The notes: a model not told the origin generated them from the sequence alone. DNA of 64,000 nt from Conchocele bisecta (GCA_029237695.1 CM055265.1:67553903-67617902); one strand, 5' to 3'. Shown: positions 1 to 11,427, counted from the stretch's first letter. Translations and numbers: made by a program.

Positions 1-45
1 GGGATGCAACATGCATTGTATTATACCGAACACTACTCTAAATAC

Positions 46-232
46 ACATTGTTTTAAAGTCACTCTTTTATCAAATTTTCGACCACATGGTCTTTATCAA
101 AATAGTATGAAAATATATCGGCAGTCCTATGTCACATAGGACTGCCGATACATTTTCATACTATTTTGATAAAGACCATGTGGTCGAAACTTTAATAAAA
201 AGAGTGACTTTAAAACAATGTGTAATAAATGG
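46..232. repeat. Foldback (hairpin) element
   Basis: A near-perfect inverted repeat folds at about 136. The left arm contains GACCACATGGTCTTTATCAA and the right arm carries its complement around 165-185. The outer arms end in CACATTGTTTTAAAGTCACT and its complement. No coding content was seen; short ORFs here are arm shadows. Confidence 0.85.
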
Positions 233-715
233 AGGTTATTGGAAATTACTACTCTAAATAGTTTGTGGCAAAAAGAGTATTGGAAACCAAGCTTTGCTTC
301 CATGTTAAACACATTTCTCAGATCGTATTCCCTTCATACATACAGACGCATGAACTTTAATATGGGTAATAGATCTTCATTCATTAAACAAGTCCACTCT
401 GATGGTCATATGTTTATACTTTTAGTGCAAAATCACATAGCGTTGGTCAATGTACATATAGCACACATGTGGTAATATGCGACTTGGTAGACTGGAGCAG
501 CACAGACTCAACTATGTATGGAGAATCCATCCATTAAGTTACTCTATGTACGGAGTGTTACGTTCTATTTGAAAACTGTACACGATCGGACTTTGCGCAT
601 GGACGCTTGTGCACTGTGGTTGCGTGTTGACGCGCATATATCACGTCGCGCATGAGGCATTCACCTGAGTCAACTGCGCAACGTTTACGCGCATGAGACA
701 TTTCGTTATGGACTC

Positions 716-1103
716 AAGGTGCATGATCACGTGGTTACAACAACAACAATGTCGCCCATTCCAAAGTAAGTATTATTTGATATTTTCCTTAATATGCAAC
801 GGATTTTGATGACATATGACGCAGCAAATGCGTTTTCATGAGCTGCATTTGGTGGTCCAGGGAGTTCGGCACAGACTTATGTCGTTTTTGCGAAGAATCG
901 ATTTCCGTGTCGGTAGACACGGAAGTCGATTCTTCGCAAAAACGACAGAAGTTTGGGCGAACATACAGAGACCACCAAATGCAGCTTAGTTTGATGCGCC
1001 ATATTTCATCAAAATCCGTTACGTATTAAGGACTTTGAATCGGATGGATTCTGGAAGTTTCAGTACTTGTTGTTCTTGTTAGTACCACGTGATCATACAC
1101 CTT
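716..1103. mobile_element. Foldback MITE, family I, copy 1
   Basis: About 390 bp bounded by AAGGTGCATGATCACGTGGT and the complement of its outer end (ACGTGATCATACACCTT). Inner arms carry GCTGCATTTGGTGGTC and TTTTTGCGAAGAATCGATTT with complements, folding around 917. A second, inverted copy lies at 61663-62054. No transposase ORF is present. Confidence 0.8.
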
Positions 1104-1840
1104 GGGACTGGTAAAACAGTAAGAATAGATCACGCAACGGTATAGGACGCTTATACAGTGGACTTGATATTATGTATAATAAAGAGTTTTATTCACTAAT
1201 TCAGTACAACCAAATAATTCGTTGGTAGTCATTAAATAAACCGCTACACCTTTTTAACGCATTGGAATATTTACATGCGGTTTTCGCCAGTCTTGCTACA
1301 TTATTGATTAGTGAGTGATTTGTGTTTTGAGGTGAAGCACCCAATGAGTAAGTGGTGTTCAAGTTTGGTGGACCTAGCCCCATAGTTCTTCGTAAACTGA
1401 CTCGAAAGTATGTCAATGACGTTCATGGGTGGATGGCTTGTGGTGATGCATCCAAAGAGTAAGAGGTGGCCAAGTTTGGCAGATCTAGTCCTAGTAGTTG
1501 TTGAGAACTGACTCGAAGACAAAGGTACCAACATGCGGTCCACCACAGTCTCAAACTCCGTCTTCAGATTCGGACATTGTATTTTTCTTGTTTTTTAGCA
1601 GGAGTATCATGTATACTTGGTCAGATGGGTGTGTAGGCAACTTCTCGAAGATCTGTTGGCATCGTCGAATACTAAGTAGGTGTACTAAGTAGCAATGCGT
1701 AGGTGAAAGCCCCTTAAACATATTCGGTCTCCGATCTCCGTACTCAACTGCAAATTTCGTAGTAAATGGCCAGACGTGCTTTTCTGTGTTCTCCATGACA
1801 TGTGTCGATTCTGGATACGCTTTTAGGCACTGAACCGACG
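1104..1840. other. Intergenic, no recognised feature
   Basis: Two loosely similar blocks at about 1310-1400 and 1425-1515 share the pattern AAGTGGTGTTCAAGTTTGGTGG / AGAGGTGGCCAAGTTTGGCAG, which suggests a degenerate tandem duplication. The 119-codon minus-strand ORF here shows no recognisable family. Confidence 0.4.
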
Positions 1841-2625
1841 GATGCCTGCTGGACTGGATAACGCAACTTCCTCCAAATACTCGATGAACGTTATTAGTGG
1901 ACTTCCTCAAGGAACTGTATTATGCCCTTCATTATTTGTTAACATTTCTATACGATTTACCAGAATTAGTACAGAATCTGGTAAAACTATATGCAGACGA
2001 TATTATGGTCTTATAGTGAATTGCCAGAGTGAGCGTGAAAGCGTACATGTAGATTTGTCACGATTGTCGGATACATAGAGAATAGTAGGTTAGTGCCGTG
2101 AATGGGAAAATATCTGGCAAGGCTTAGGAAACGGGATGGGCGAGGCTCTGCCGAGCACATCCCGTTTCCGTGCCGCGCCAGATATTTTTCCCATTCATGG
2201 CACTAACCTATTATTCTATTTATCCCGTCAACATTACAAATAGCTTTAAAATGCAAAAAAATAACCCCAGCCGCATCTCCAACTTGATCGTATTGACAGG
2301 ATATCAATACTGTTTCACGGCACCGTGTTTCACGGCACATACGCACTGTGTTGACGGTTTAGCATAAATATGTGAAAGCGAAGCCAATACTATAATCCCG
2401 ATTATTTCAGAAGTAAAACACTTGGGATTGACGCTCACATGCAATTCAGTAAACACATTTTAAACTCAGTCAAGAAAGCAAACAAAGTGCGAGGAATTAT
2501 TAGAATAAACTTCACATTCAAGGAAAAGGAATTGCTCCTACAACTCTACAAGACACTTATATATTAGACCTCATCTGCAACACGCGTCCCTCATGTGGGC
2601 ACCATTTTTTTAAGAAATACATTTA
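1841..2625 (+). pseudogene. Decayed non-LTR retrotransposon reverse transcriptase fragment
   Basis: Translated pieces match the CR1/Jockey-type reverse transcriptase pattern. At about 1890 the motif SGLPQGTVL fits the family's S-G-x-P-Q-G-T-V-L block. At 2420-2565 SKHILNSVKKANKVRGIIR and ELLLQLYKTLIY appear, followed after a stop by RPHLQHASLMWAPF, the typical 'RPHLEYA..VW.P' block. The order is correct, but stops, frame changes and a hairpin insertion at 2079-2217 break it. It is an inactive 5'- and 3'-truncated copy. The LINE clade assignment is tentative. Confidence 0.7.
2079..2217. repeat. Hairpin element inside the LINE fragment
   Basis: Inverted repeat of about 139 bp. The left arm AGAATAGTAGGTTAGTGCC is matched by the right-arm end GGCACTAACCTATTATTCT, and inner arms share AAACGGGATG and its complement. 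It separates the two recognisable reverse-transcriptase blocks on either side, so it inserted after the LINE. Confidence 0.8.
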
Positions 2626-2639
2626 CAAGTATTTGATTG

Positions 2640-2860
2640 AAATTGTACAGTTTAGTTTAAACATATTTTATTGCTCTAAATTTACAATGTAACTTTACAG
2701 TTAATAAATACAGGTTAATTTAGAAGAGCAAACGGGTTGGGGCTACTAGTTTTAGCAACATTAGTTACAGCCCGTCCCAATTGCTTATTGCATAATATAT
2801 ATAAAGTGGTATAATAGTGGTAGGTAAATAATTATGATGTTTTACATATTCTGTAGAGCA
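2640..2860. other. AT-rich spacer, no recognised gene
   Basis: Nothing with coding or repeat structure was recognised between the LINE fragment and the microsatellite. Confidence 0.4.
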
Positions 2861-2865
2861 AGTAT

Positions 2866-3013
2866 ATATACAAACATATATATACACATACATACACATA
2901 CATATAGACACATATATATCTACACATATATATACACATATATATACACATTATATATATATACACACATATATATACACATATATATACACATATATAT
3001 ATACACAAATATA
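2866..3013. repeat. AC/AT-rich microsatellite
   Basis: Imperfect runs of (ACATATAT)n and (CATACA)n. Both strands stay open in the repeat, which creates spurious I/Y/H/T-rich ORFs. Confidence 0.9.
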
Positions 3014-3560
3014 TCGATGTGCACATGAGCACATCAGTCTAGGTGTTGAAACAATATGTTTTTCATAAACAGTCATATTAATGTGTTCATGATAAATAAA
3101 AAATAAACAATATAACAGGATAAGTGTTCAATGTGCTGCACCAAATGTATTCACCGCACACGCTCCAGAATCTGGGACCACGATTATGAGACCCCCCGAA
3201 TATGCTCTCGTACCCCATACTCGAAATCAAACAGCTCTGCCAGCCATTACCGAGCGAAGCTCAATCATGACCGATAGAAAGTCCAAATGCGAGCACGGAG
3301 CACCTAACACATCGCGGAAGACCCACGAGCACGAGCCCAGGTAACCATTTATAATAAGTGTATTCATGCAGGAACGCAGTATTTATGTAAATAGTTAATT
3401 GTTATATATAGACGTTACTTGTTTAATGTAGTTTTGTAAAAACGCAATACATATACGGATGCAGTTTATATGAATCGTCGAGTCAGTTTAATGAAAGTTT
3501 GCACTTCTGTAAATATGCGAGTATTGTCTTCCACATTTAGTGACTCGTTTCCGAATAATA
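3014..3560. other. Intergenic, no recognised feature
   Basis: A somewhat GC-richer patch at about 3130-3340 has no recognisable reading frame. The rest is AT-rich and featureless to the eye. Confidence 0.4.
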
Positions 3561-3565
3561 GGGTT

Positions 3566-4084
3566 TTAACAGATAGTGGATGGTACTGACGGATTGCTGC
3601 AAATGGATAATGTTCTGTCGCCGATAAGAAAATATTCTGGAACAATTGGAGGTCTGAATAGTTGTTTTAGTTTATTTTTAAAAACGGCGGTCGATGTAGA
3701 ATTTTTTATATCCTCATTTAGTTCATTCCAAGATGCTACTGATGATGGTATAAACGATTTAGAATACCGTTCTGTCCGTCTTGTTAATGTGATAAAATTG
3801 TTCATGTTACGTAATCCGTATGTGTTATTTTCACCAATTAGTAGTGGAAATAGTTCATGTATATATGAGGGAAGTACACCGGCCTTTTCTTTATAAATAA
3901 ATATAAGCTTCTGAATATGTCTTCGGTCTGAAAGTGGTATCCATCCAAATTCTAGGAAAAGTCTGTTAATAGAGCATGAACGGGTTATACCTGTAACTGT
4001 TCTGGCTGCTTCGTATTGAAGTTTTTCAAGAGATTCGCGTTCATATTGTGTACAACTATCCCAATTGTACAGCGTCATCGCCAT
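3566..4084 (-). pseudogene. 5'-truncated LINE, C-terminal ORF2 fragment
   Basis: A 172-codon open frame on the minus strand shows the C-terminal region of CR1/Jockey-like ORF2. It begins at NWDSCTQYERESLEKLQYEA, continues with ARTVTGITR and the W-x-P-L-S-x-R-R-x-x-Q-K-L block, and ends with RTERYSKSFIPSSVASWNEL. No reverse-transcriptase catalytic block precedes it, so this is a 5' truncation, as is usual for target-primed retrotransposition. The first methionine is incidental. The frame is unbroken, so the insertion is fairly young compared with the copy at 1841. Confidence 0.75.
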
Positions 4085-4261
4085 ATAAGGTCTTCGAACC
4101 GATAACGGGCATTAACTCCAAGATTGAACCGAACTGAACCGTACCGTGCCGCGCAACAAAACTCGCGAAAATCATTAGCTTTAGATGTACCATACGAAGA
4201 TATATGAAAACTAGGTATACCAACGTTGAAATACCGGCATGGTACAAATGTACACACTTTT

Positions 4262-4440
4262 AAACAACATAAACAAATTGAACTCCGATATATTCTTCAA
4301 TCAGCCAACATGTGACATAACAAGGAGGTAAGCACAACAAATAATTAAAAGCCACAGTAGACATCGTATCAGACAAAACGTATTCTATATTAACCGCGTC
4401 GTCAACAACTGGAATGATTTACCAAGTTCCCGTGTAATCA
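4262..4440 (+). pseudogene. Short LINE ORF2 C-terminal relic
   Basis: A plus-strand translation near 4345-4440 reads RHRIRQNVFYINRVVNNWND followed by LPSSRV, the 'R..F..R..N.WN.LP..V' tail found at the C-terminus of many CR1/Jockey ORF2 proteins. A stop interrupts it upstream, and a palindrome follows directly. It is on the opposite strand to, and distinct from, the fragment at 3566-4084. Confidence 0.5.
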
Positions 4441-4443
4441 GCA

Positions 4444-4582
4444 ACTCAGGCAACTCCTTCACGAGGAAGACGAAAAAGTCCGTGTATCATACACGGACTT
4501 TCTCGTGTCTCGTCTTCCTCGTGAAAGAGTTGCATACACGTAATTTCTCGCGTCTCGTCTTCCTCGTGAAGGAGTTGCCTGA
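4444..4582. repeat. Compound palindrome with a third arm copy
   Basis: TCCTTCACGAGGAAGACGA occurs at about 4454. Its complement TCGTCTTCCTCGTGAA follows twice, at about 4517 and 4555. The outer arms CTCAGGCAACTCC and GGAGTTGCCTGAG enclose the whole block. Either hairpin can form. Confidence 0.8.
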
Positions 4583-5340
4583 GTGATACACTGCGCACAC
4601 CCTATACAATTTAACATAAAATGTGCGTTAAGTTGCTGTAACATGCAAGCACAAGCCAAGCTACCGGGTAACGGCATTCAACCCAAATGTGAATACTTAT
4701 AAAGGCGGCACACCTTCTGGCACAGGCACTCATGATCCCATGGTAATATGTATATCATATGGGCCACACTAATACATGCACATATGACTTTAAACTAAGG
4801 CAGACACAGCATTTAGAACCTATTAGCAACCGACTTACGAAGCAAAGTAGATTGTCTACTAAAGTATGCCCCGCATCGAATGCTAAAACGGATTATATTG
4901 TCAGCGCATCATAAAAGGTGACTTCAAAGCTCCACTGTGAACGTTTTCGAGAATCCGTCGACTGCTGGTCGTCTTTTAGCAATATTGATGACACAGTGCA
5001 CATTTTAGTGACATAATGTCTTGGGAAACGTGTATATTCGTGATTTTGACGGCTGTGAAAATGAAAATAAAAATCGCTTCGTGAACGGGAATGTCCGGTA
5101 GTTTTCTCGAATGATCTGGGAAACTAGGCAATATTGCATGAAGTATGAATATTCTGCTGAAATCGGAATCATTGGCGGACCGAATAAGCCGAATGTCATG
5201 TTCATAGGACGTCTCTACAAAAATATACAAGAGATGAAACAAGGTACTTACCTGTGTTTTGCCATTTTGAAATCCCATTGAACAATCGGAAGTAGTTTTA
5301 TCGAGCCATTTCTCAATTAAAATATCGCAGCAAACATTCC
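4583..5340. other. Intergenic, no recognised gene
   Basis: ORFs on the minus strand around 4976-5278 show no recognisable domain. No repeat family was recognised. Confidence 0.35.
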
Positions 5341-5349
5341 TATTATTGA

Positions 5350-5516
5350 GCTTTGTAGAGCCGACTATTGTTCATCGACGACTATCGTTCACGTGTATAT
5401 ACTGAAGCCGGGGGAAATAACTTAGCATTGGCTTCAGAAATGGCTAAGTTATTTTCCCCGGCTTAATCATACACGTGAACGATAGTCGTCGATGAACAAT
5501 AGTCGGCTCTACAGAG
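5350..5516. repeat. Long hairpin element
   Basis: Arms of about 75 bp: AGAGCCGACTATTGTTCATC on the left, with its complement GATGAACAATAGTCGGCTCT on the right, and inner arms sharing GCCGGGGGAAATAACTTAGC and its complement. It folds around 5430. Confidence 0.85.
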
Positions 5517-5992
5517 CTTATACAGTGGTGCAGTAGTATTACACGACAAAACCAAGTGATCCTGAAGGAAATATATTGCAATGGCGGGTTTAGTATACAG
5601 TAGAATCCCCATAAACCAGACACGCAGGCAGTACGTGTATCCATAATTGTCTGGGTTGCATGGGTTTAAATATGCATGTATGTATGATGATAATGTCTGT
5701 TCAAGTTCGCAAAGCATAATCTCATACCTTGGCATAGCCACATGTCGGATTTACAGTGGAGCATCTCTAAACCGGACACCCTGTGAGGTCTCCAGTTTCC
5801 AATGGAAAGATTCTCAAGTGCTGTCAAAGCATGTTGTAAATTATTCTAAAGTGCTCTCAAAGCATGTTTTTGATGATAACAATGGAAAATAGGTGTATGT
5901 GTAAGTCTACGCTTTGATTGGTGCTTGGTCTAGTTTTCTTACTTTGATATCCAAGATGGCTGCTATCATCTACAACATTCAATATCGCCATT

Positions 5993-6231
5993 TGTGGCTG
6001 TGACTGGAGACATTGGGATTATCGGTTTTGCGACCAGTGGAGATCCAGATCAGCCTGTGCGTCCGCACAGTCTGATCAGGATTTGCACGGTTCGCTATTT
6101 CATCCATAAAACACACGCCATGCTTCTCACAAGCAATATATATCGTTATAATGCTACATTGGTGTGCTGTTTGATCAGAAACTACACTGGTCACAAATCA
6201 CATAAGCCCCATTTCTCCAGTCACTGCCACA
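5993..6231. mobile_element. Family C MITE, copy 1
   Basis: About 240 bp with terminal inverted repeats GTGGCTGTGACTGGAGA and its complement. The interior carries the family signature GATCCTGATCAGACTGTGCG or its complement. Family C is the commonest element here; the best copies show AT-rich 4-bp target duplications such as ATAT, AAAT or ATTT. Confidence 0.85.
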
Positions 6232-6493
6232 ATAATACTCGTGCAACTGGAGGCGTTGTCCTCTTGAGTTTCCTGTGCAGACGACAGATGCCATAAAATG
6301 GCGCAATTTCCATGCACCTGCACTTCCGTAACGGCGGCATACCATCACAGACGCTCGCATGTGTGTACGATTTATGCCTGGTTTGCACGCATTCCGATGA
6401 ACTTGCGGCATTTATACAATAGGTGATATGGGCCATTTAATGGGTGTGGGATCACGTGGTTACCGAATGACGTGTTTGTAAGTAAATCTACTG

Positions 6494-6548
6494 TAAGCAC
6501 ATCTAAACAAACATTACGTTTGTTTAGATGTGTTTACAGTAGATATCC
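6494..6548. repeat. Short perfect hairpin
   Basis: TCTACTGTAAGCACATCTAA and CATCTAAACAAAC pair with the complement right after ATTACG. A stem of roughly 25 bp. Confidence 0.8.
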
Positions 6549-6624
6549 TTACATACATGACGAGCAATAACACCATTTAATTTGATAACATTTCCAAAGA
6601 TTGTCTATGATTATATTCAAGTAC

Positions 6625-6704
6625 AGTCGAACCTGCGAATAAAGGCCAGCCATGGGAAGTGAAAAATCTGGCCTTTGTTCACAGGTGGTCTTTATTCTGA
6701 GGGT
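6625..6704. mobile_element. Pogo-type MITE end, left part
   Basis: TACAGTCGAACCTGCGAATA starts a foldback with GGCCAG/CTGGCC arms. The matching right terminus AGGTTCGACTGTA lies at 9425-9437. The CAGTNGAACC terminus next to TA fits Tc1/mariner-pogo class MITEs. The LINE at about 6705-9360 separates the two ends. Confidence 0.6.
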
Positions 6705-6971
6705 CATTTATATATGGTTCAAAGAGCCAAAAGGTTACAATGGTTTAGTTTTCAGAATCAGTTAGCAAACGAGGCAACAGGTAGCCACACTGAATTTTGG
6801 AAGACCATTGGTAAAATTGGCATTGATCATGGTAAATCTAAAGGTATACCGATGGAGGTGGTACTTGATAATGGAGGCATTAGTAATGATGTTAATGTGG
6901 TATTGGACAAGTGGAAACTTGATTTTAGTCATCTTCTAAACGCGTGACAATTTGCTTATATATCAATTTAT

Positions 6972-7769
6972 GTGAATGATCTGATCAACGACACATCTGA
7001 ACCTATGTTCAATCATAATATTACATTGTTAGAAGTAAGACAAGCTGTAGATCATGCAAAGCGAGGTGAAGCGTGTAGTGATGATCAGATCCCTTCTGAA
7101 GTATTATGTAATGACACCAGTATAATGTTCTTACATATATTATTGAATGTTTGTTTTAGCCAAAGTAAAATTCCCACTGTTTGGGGTCACAGTATCATTA
7201 ACCCAATTCCCAAATCAAGTACCACAGATCCTAGGGACCTATTATCTTATCGTGGCATATCGTTAACTTGTTGTATGTATAAGTTGTATTGTTTTATTTT
7301 AAATGAAAGACTATCGCGATGGGCGGAGGCCAATGATAAAATATGTGATGAGCAGAATGGTTTCAGAAAACGTCGAAGCACCATTGATCACGTGGCCTCA
7401 TTAACAAACATTATTGATGTGCGTAAGAAGCGTAAACTGTCAACATTCTGCGCATTCATAGATTTTAAAAAGGCATATGACACTGTAAATAGAAATATGT
7501 TGTGGAGTAGACTAGCTGAAATAGGTGTCAGTGGCAAACTATTTGGAGCTGTCACATCATTGTACAGTTCTGTATCGTCATGTGTGCGTGTAAATGGTTT
7601 TAAAACTGATAGTTTCAATGTCACTACTGGATTGAGACAAGGATGTAGTCTGTCACCTTTATTATTCAATCTTTATATTAATGATCTTGCACTGAAAATG
7701 ACTGCTCTGGGAAAAGGTGTCCGTGTAGGAGATGAACCATTTTATTATATGCTGATGATATTGTCTTAA
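6972..7769 (+). pseudogene. LINE reverse transcriptase core
   Basis: 265 codons hold the fingers and palm of a non-LTR reverse transcriptase. PNPIPK-like NPIPKSSTTDPRDL leads to YRGISL, then GFRKRRST, the A motif FIDFKKAYD, and the B-region LRQGCSLSPLLFNLYIND. The frame is lost by an indel just before the YADD motif, whose codons follow at about 7745 in another frame. Such a break abolishes activity. Homology is clear at family level; the clade is not resolved. Confidence 0.85.
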
Positions 7770-8470
7770 TTGCAGATAATGAACGTGACTTACAATGTAT
7801 GCTTGATTTGTTGTATGACTGGAGCAAAGCCAATTATATGTGTGTTAATAGTAATAAAAGTAACATTGTACATTTTAGACCAAAATCAGCATCGAGAAGT
7901 GCACATACTTTTTTATGTGGTGATACAAGTTTAAACACTGTTGATAAATATACATATCTTGGACTTGTACTAGATGAATAACTGGACTATAATGTTACAA
8001 GAGTCCTCGGTCTTATCATTGCAAAGTGTAAGTACATTGGTGGTGTGCCATATGATGTTTTCACTAAATTGTATGATTCAATAGTATGGCCTGTTATAGC
8101 TTATGGGGCAGCAGTATGGGGATATAGATCATTCTCATGTATCGATGCTGTACAGTATAAAGCTATGCGTTTTTATATGGGCGTGTGAAAGCATACACCC
8201 AGTGCTGCTGTCTCCGGTGATATGGCATGGTTACCAACTATCATCCGACAGTGGAACTGTATTGCCAACCTCTGGAGTCGTTGTTTAAATATGAGAGTAG
8301 ACAGAATTAATAAGAGAATTTGTAATTAGTGTCATAGCGTTAATAGCAGGCAGTGTCAAAATTGGTGTTATACTGTTATCAAACATTTTAATAATTTTCA
8401 ACTTAATCAATACTTAAATGTTGATACATTTATTGCTAAAACGGCACCTTTAGGAGATCTAGTTACGACA

Positions 8471-8953
8471 ATGATGCACAAATACGTTGTTGAATGGCAT
8501 GACCGTATTAACAGTAATAGCAGCATACGGAGTCAAGGGGGTAATAAACTCAGGTCTTATTGTAAGTTCAAAAATAACTTCGAAACAGAAGCATATTGCA
8601 AGCTCTTGATTCCATTTAATCACAGATTAGCTTTTGCCAAGTTTCGCTGTGGGGTTTCTCCCATTAGACTGGAAACCGGACGATACGAAACTATTGCCCT
8701 GGATGAAAGGCTATGTATATTTTGCAATGCTAATACTGTGGAAACGGAAAAGCATGTGCTTTTAGAATGTGATTTGTACAGTGATCTTAGAACTGTATTG
8801 TTCGATAAAGCTTGCAACATTGTTCCGGATTTCTTGAAATTGCGTGATATCGATAAGTTTGTCATCTTATTTTCTAATGGTGATATCATGAAAGAATGTG
8901 CCAAAACTGGTTTCAATATTTTAAAAAGAAGGTGTGGTTTTCTTTATAGATGA
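8471..8953 (+). pseudogene. LINE ORF2 C-terminal zinc-knuckle region
   Basis: 160 codons ending in a stop. The stretch with RLAFAKFRCGVSPIRLETGR and then LCIFC, H-V-L-L-E-C and DLYSDLR is the cysteine/histidine cluster near the C-terminus of many LINE ORF2 proteins. It is collinear with the reverse transcriptase upstream but separated from it by stops at about 8187 and 8287, so it is part of the same dead element. Confidence 0.75.
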
Positions 8954-9360
8954 TCAATACACCGTACGTTAGGTCTTATTCATTTAACCATGTCTTATTG
9001 TGTAGATATTGTACTATATTCATGAATGATTGTGTCTATGTTTATCATGTGTTTTAGTGTACGGGTACGTCATAGTCATGATACACGCAGTAGGTTACAT
9101 GTAGTTTGTGCATGTGCGTTATAGCATGTATCAGATGCTGGTATCACGAACACGTTAGATAAGTGTATGTGCATATTACCCATGTATTCATATTCATTTC
9201 TTTTCTGTGGCAAAACACATGTTTTATAATGAGTGTAGTCACTTATAATTCTTATAGAATGGCGATGTACTATTTTACTGTATCTATATTGTATTATCTT
9301 ATGTGTGTACATTGATGAGACTTTAATAAACAAATATATGTATATAGTAATTGTGCCATT

Positions 9361-9437
9361 GGGACAACAAAAGTGTGGCCTTTACAGCCAGGTTATTGCT
9401 AATAGGTGATGGTCTTTAGCACAGGTTCGACTGTATA
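9361..9437. mobile_element. Pogo-type MITE end, right part
   Basis: GTGTGGCCTTTACAGCCAGG leads to the terminus CACAGGTTCGACTGTATA, the complement of the left end at 6625. It marks the host element that received the LINE. Confidence 0.55.
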
Positions 9438-10028
9438 TATTATCAGAATCTGTGATACACAGGGGAGATAATTTGGTATGGGGGTTGGCTATGCACTTGC
9501 AAGTAAAGAACAGTTAAGAAATTAGTGTTGTTATGAAACGATCATACGATAAAACATTTAGCAAACAAACTTCAATTTGAAACACGAAATTAAGTAAAAT
9601 AAAAAAAAATAATAAAAAATTTTTTTTAGTAACTATTGATTGTAGAAAAATATATCCTTTGCAACGCGAGTTACTTTTCAGCATTACACATATTTTAAAT
9701 ATTAATAATCCCAATTTCTTTTCAGGCGACTGAAATGTAAAACTCAATTCAATTCTATAATTAAAATGTATTTGCTAATCGGTTTCATCACGGGGCATAC
9801 ATGAGACGCATTGCCTTTAAATCTCTCTGCTTTTCTAAATGTAACTCGTACGTAATGCAATAGAATAGGCTAGAATGAAATATATCCCCATAGGACCGCA
9901 ATGTTTTCCTACTAAGGAAAGCCTATTCCGAACACATAACCGGATTAGCTTAGGTGTCTGTGGCACGAACCAGATTGTCTAGTGCCATCGATTTGCCATC
10001 AACAAAACTAGTAGTTCAATCTCTTATA
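9438..10028. other. Intergenic, AT-rich, nothing recognised
   Basis: A/T homopolymer runs at 9600-9630. No gene or repeat family was recognised. Confidence 0.4.
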
Positions 10029-10263
10029 TGTGGCTGTGACTGAAGAAACGGGGCTTATGGGAGTTGCGACCGTTTTAGCTCCGGATGAAATATCACATTG
10101 CTGCAGCATGGTATATGTATATTGCTTGTTTAGAAACAGACCGGGTGTTTCATTAATGGAATGGCGAACAGTGCATATCCTGATCAGACTTTAGCACAGT
10201 CTTATCTGGATCTACACTCGTCGCAAAAAAACCATAAGCCCCATTTCTCCAGTAACAGCCACA
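10029..10263. mobile_element. Family C MITE, copy 2
   Basis: Termini GTGGCTGTGACTG and CAGCCAC are flanked by ATAT on both sides, a clean 4-bp target duplication. The interior matches the family consensus. Confidence 0.85.
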
Positions 10264-10390
10264 TATAGCTTGAGAAGTCGATTGTGAAGCAGCTTAAAGT
10301 CGGGTGCATATCAATCGAACTAGATCTTGTTCCAGCTGCATGCATTTTGTATTGTTTTGCATTTTGTTTGGCAAATAATACAAAAAGCTA

Positions 10391-10777
10391 CGGAGCCCCG
10401 CACGGGACATGGATTTCTTTTTATTAATTCTTTCCTTCAATTTAACAATTCGTTCCCTCGAATTAACAATTCGTTTCCTCGAATTAACAATTCGTTCCCA
10501 CGATATAACAATTCGTTCCCTCGAATTGACAATTCGTTCCCACGAAATATCAATAAGTTCCCTCAATTTAACAATTCGTTCCCTCGAATTAACAATTCGT
10601 TCCCACGATATAACAATTCTGTTCCCACGAAATAAGTGTTATATCGTGGGAACGAATTGTAATTGCGTGGAAACGAATTGATAAACTGAGGGAACTAATT
10701 GTTTATTCGTGGGAACGAATTGTTATTTCGTGGGAACGAATTAATAAAAACAAACTATACGTCTCCTGCGGGCTCCG
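10391..10777. mobile_element. Family D hairpin element with 21-bp arrays, copy 1
   Basis: Termini CGGAGCCCCGCACGGGAC and its complement GTCTCCTGCGGGCTCCG are flanked by TA. Inside, about nine plus-sense 21-bp units of the form TTCGTTCCC(A/T)CG(A/T)(N)4AACAA are followed by about five units in the opposite sense. Because 21 is divisible by 3, all frames stay open and give spurious NNSFPRI/ERIVNSW ORFs. The TA flanks suggest a Tc1/mariner-like MITE. Confidence 0.85.
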
Positions 10778-11425
10778 TAAAGAGTAGACTGCAAACTGCA
10801 GATTATTGGTCTATTCTAGTTGCTAAGCTTCTTGTCTCCAGTTCCTTCGTGGGACGCAATCGTTATTTGTTAAGTGTAATCGAGTTGACAGCGTCACAGT
10901 ATTAATTTGATTTTCGGGAAAAAGCAACAACCGCACCACTTATTGCCATTTCGTTTACATCACTAATCTGCTATTTGCTATATTCAATGTAGCTAAAAAG
11001 GCTCTTAAAGAATCTAATATATTTATTACATAACGTGGGCGTTCGCAGTGTAATGACGCGTTCGCAGTGTAATGACATAATGTATTAAAACATTGTACGC
11101 TAGAGAAAACATATATGTATAAATATGCAAATTATACCGCAATATAAAACATGTTTTGTGATCAGTTCAGCGTCAGTTCAATTGGTAATGTTATGCTTAT
11201 GGAATTAATATACGTAATCATTTGTGTTGCTTTTAAACGATATAGCCTCGTCGCTTGTGAAATCAGTAACTCTTTTAATACATCACCACTCATGTAAGAT
11301 GGTGATAGTACAATAGTGATAATAAGGCGAACTATTATTACTATTATGTCACGAAGCCACGAATTGTAAACGCTTTAAAAATGATGAATCAGTTGTAAAT
11401 TACCGGTAGAAAGTCATCAGTGTGT
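10778..11425. other. Intergenic, nothing recognised
   Basis: A short tandem GCGTTCGCAGTGTAATGA occurs twice at about 11039-11078. Nothing else was recognised. Confidence 0.4.
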
Positions 11426-11427
11426 AT

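Larger units (their letters stand above)
6705..9360 (+). mobile_element. Non-LTR retrotransposon (LINE), 5'-truncated and broken
   Basis: The element encodes the C-terminal part of ORF2. From about 6710 the frame reads into a reverse transcriptase. It has YRGISLTCCMYKLY, DEQNGFRKRRSTIDH (the 'Q.GFR..RST.D' block), FIDFKKAYDTVNR (the first catalytic Asp region) and GLRQGCSLSPLLFNLYIND. The catalytic Y-A-D-D appears at about 7745, but in a different frame from the preceding block. Further stops occur at about 7979 and 8186. A C-terminal piece at 8471-8953 has a CxxC-x-H-x4-C cluster (CIFCNANTVETEKHVLLEC). The 3' part after 8953 is AT-rich untranslated sequence. The element is inactive and sits inside a pogo-type MITE. 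Confidence 0.85.

Noticed and set aside
2832..3032. Paired ORFs on both strands rich in Ile, Tyr, Cys and His
   Set aside because: They are translations of the AC/AT microsatellite.
10327..10681. Open frames of about 90-130 codons (NNSFPRI / ERIVNSW repeats) here and at 28930-29334, 37953-38150 and 39803-40189
   Set aside because: They are translations of 21-bp repeat units; all frames stay open because 21 is divisible by 3. There is no evidence of selection for protein.
10432..10740. Regular repeats resembling a CRISPR array
   Set aside because: Units are contiguous 21-bp variants without unique spacers, appear in inverted halves, and sit in eukaryotic DNA.
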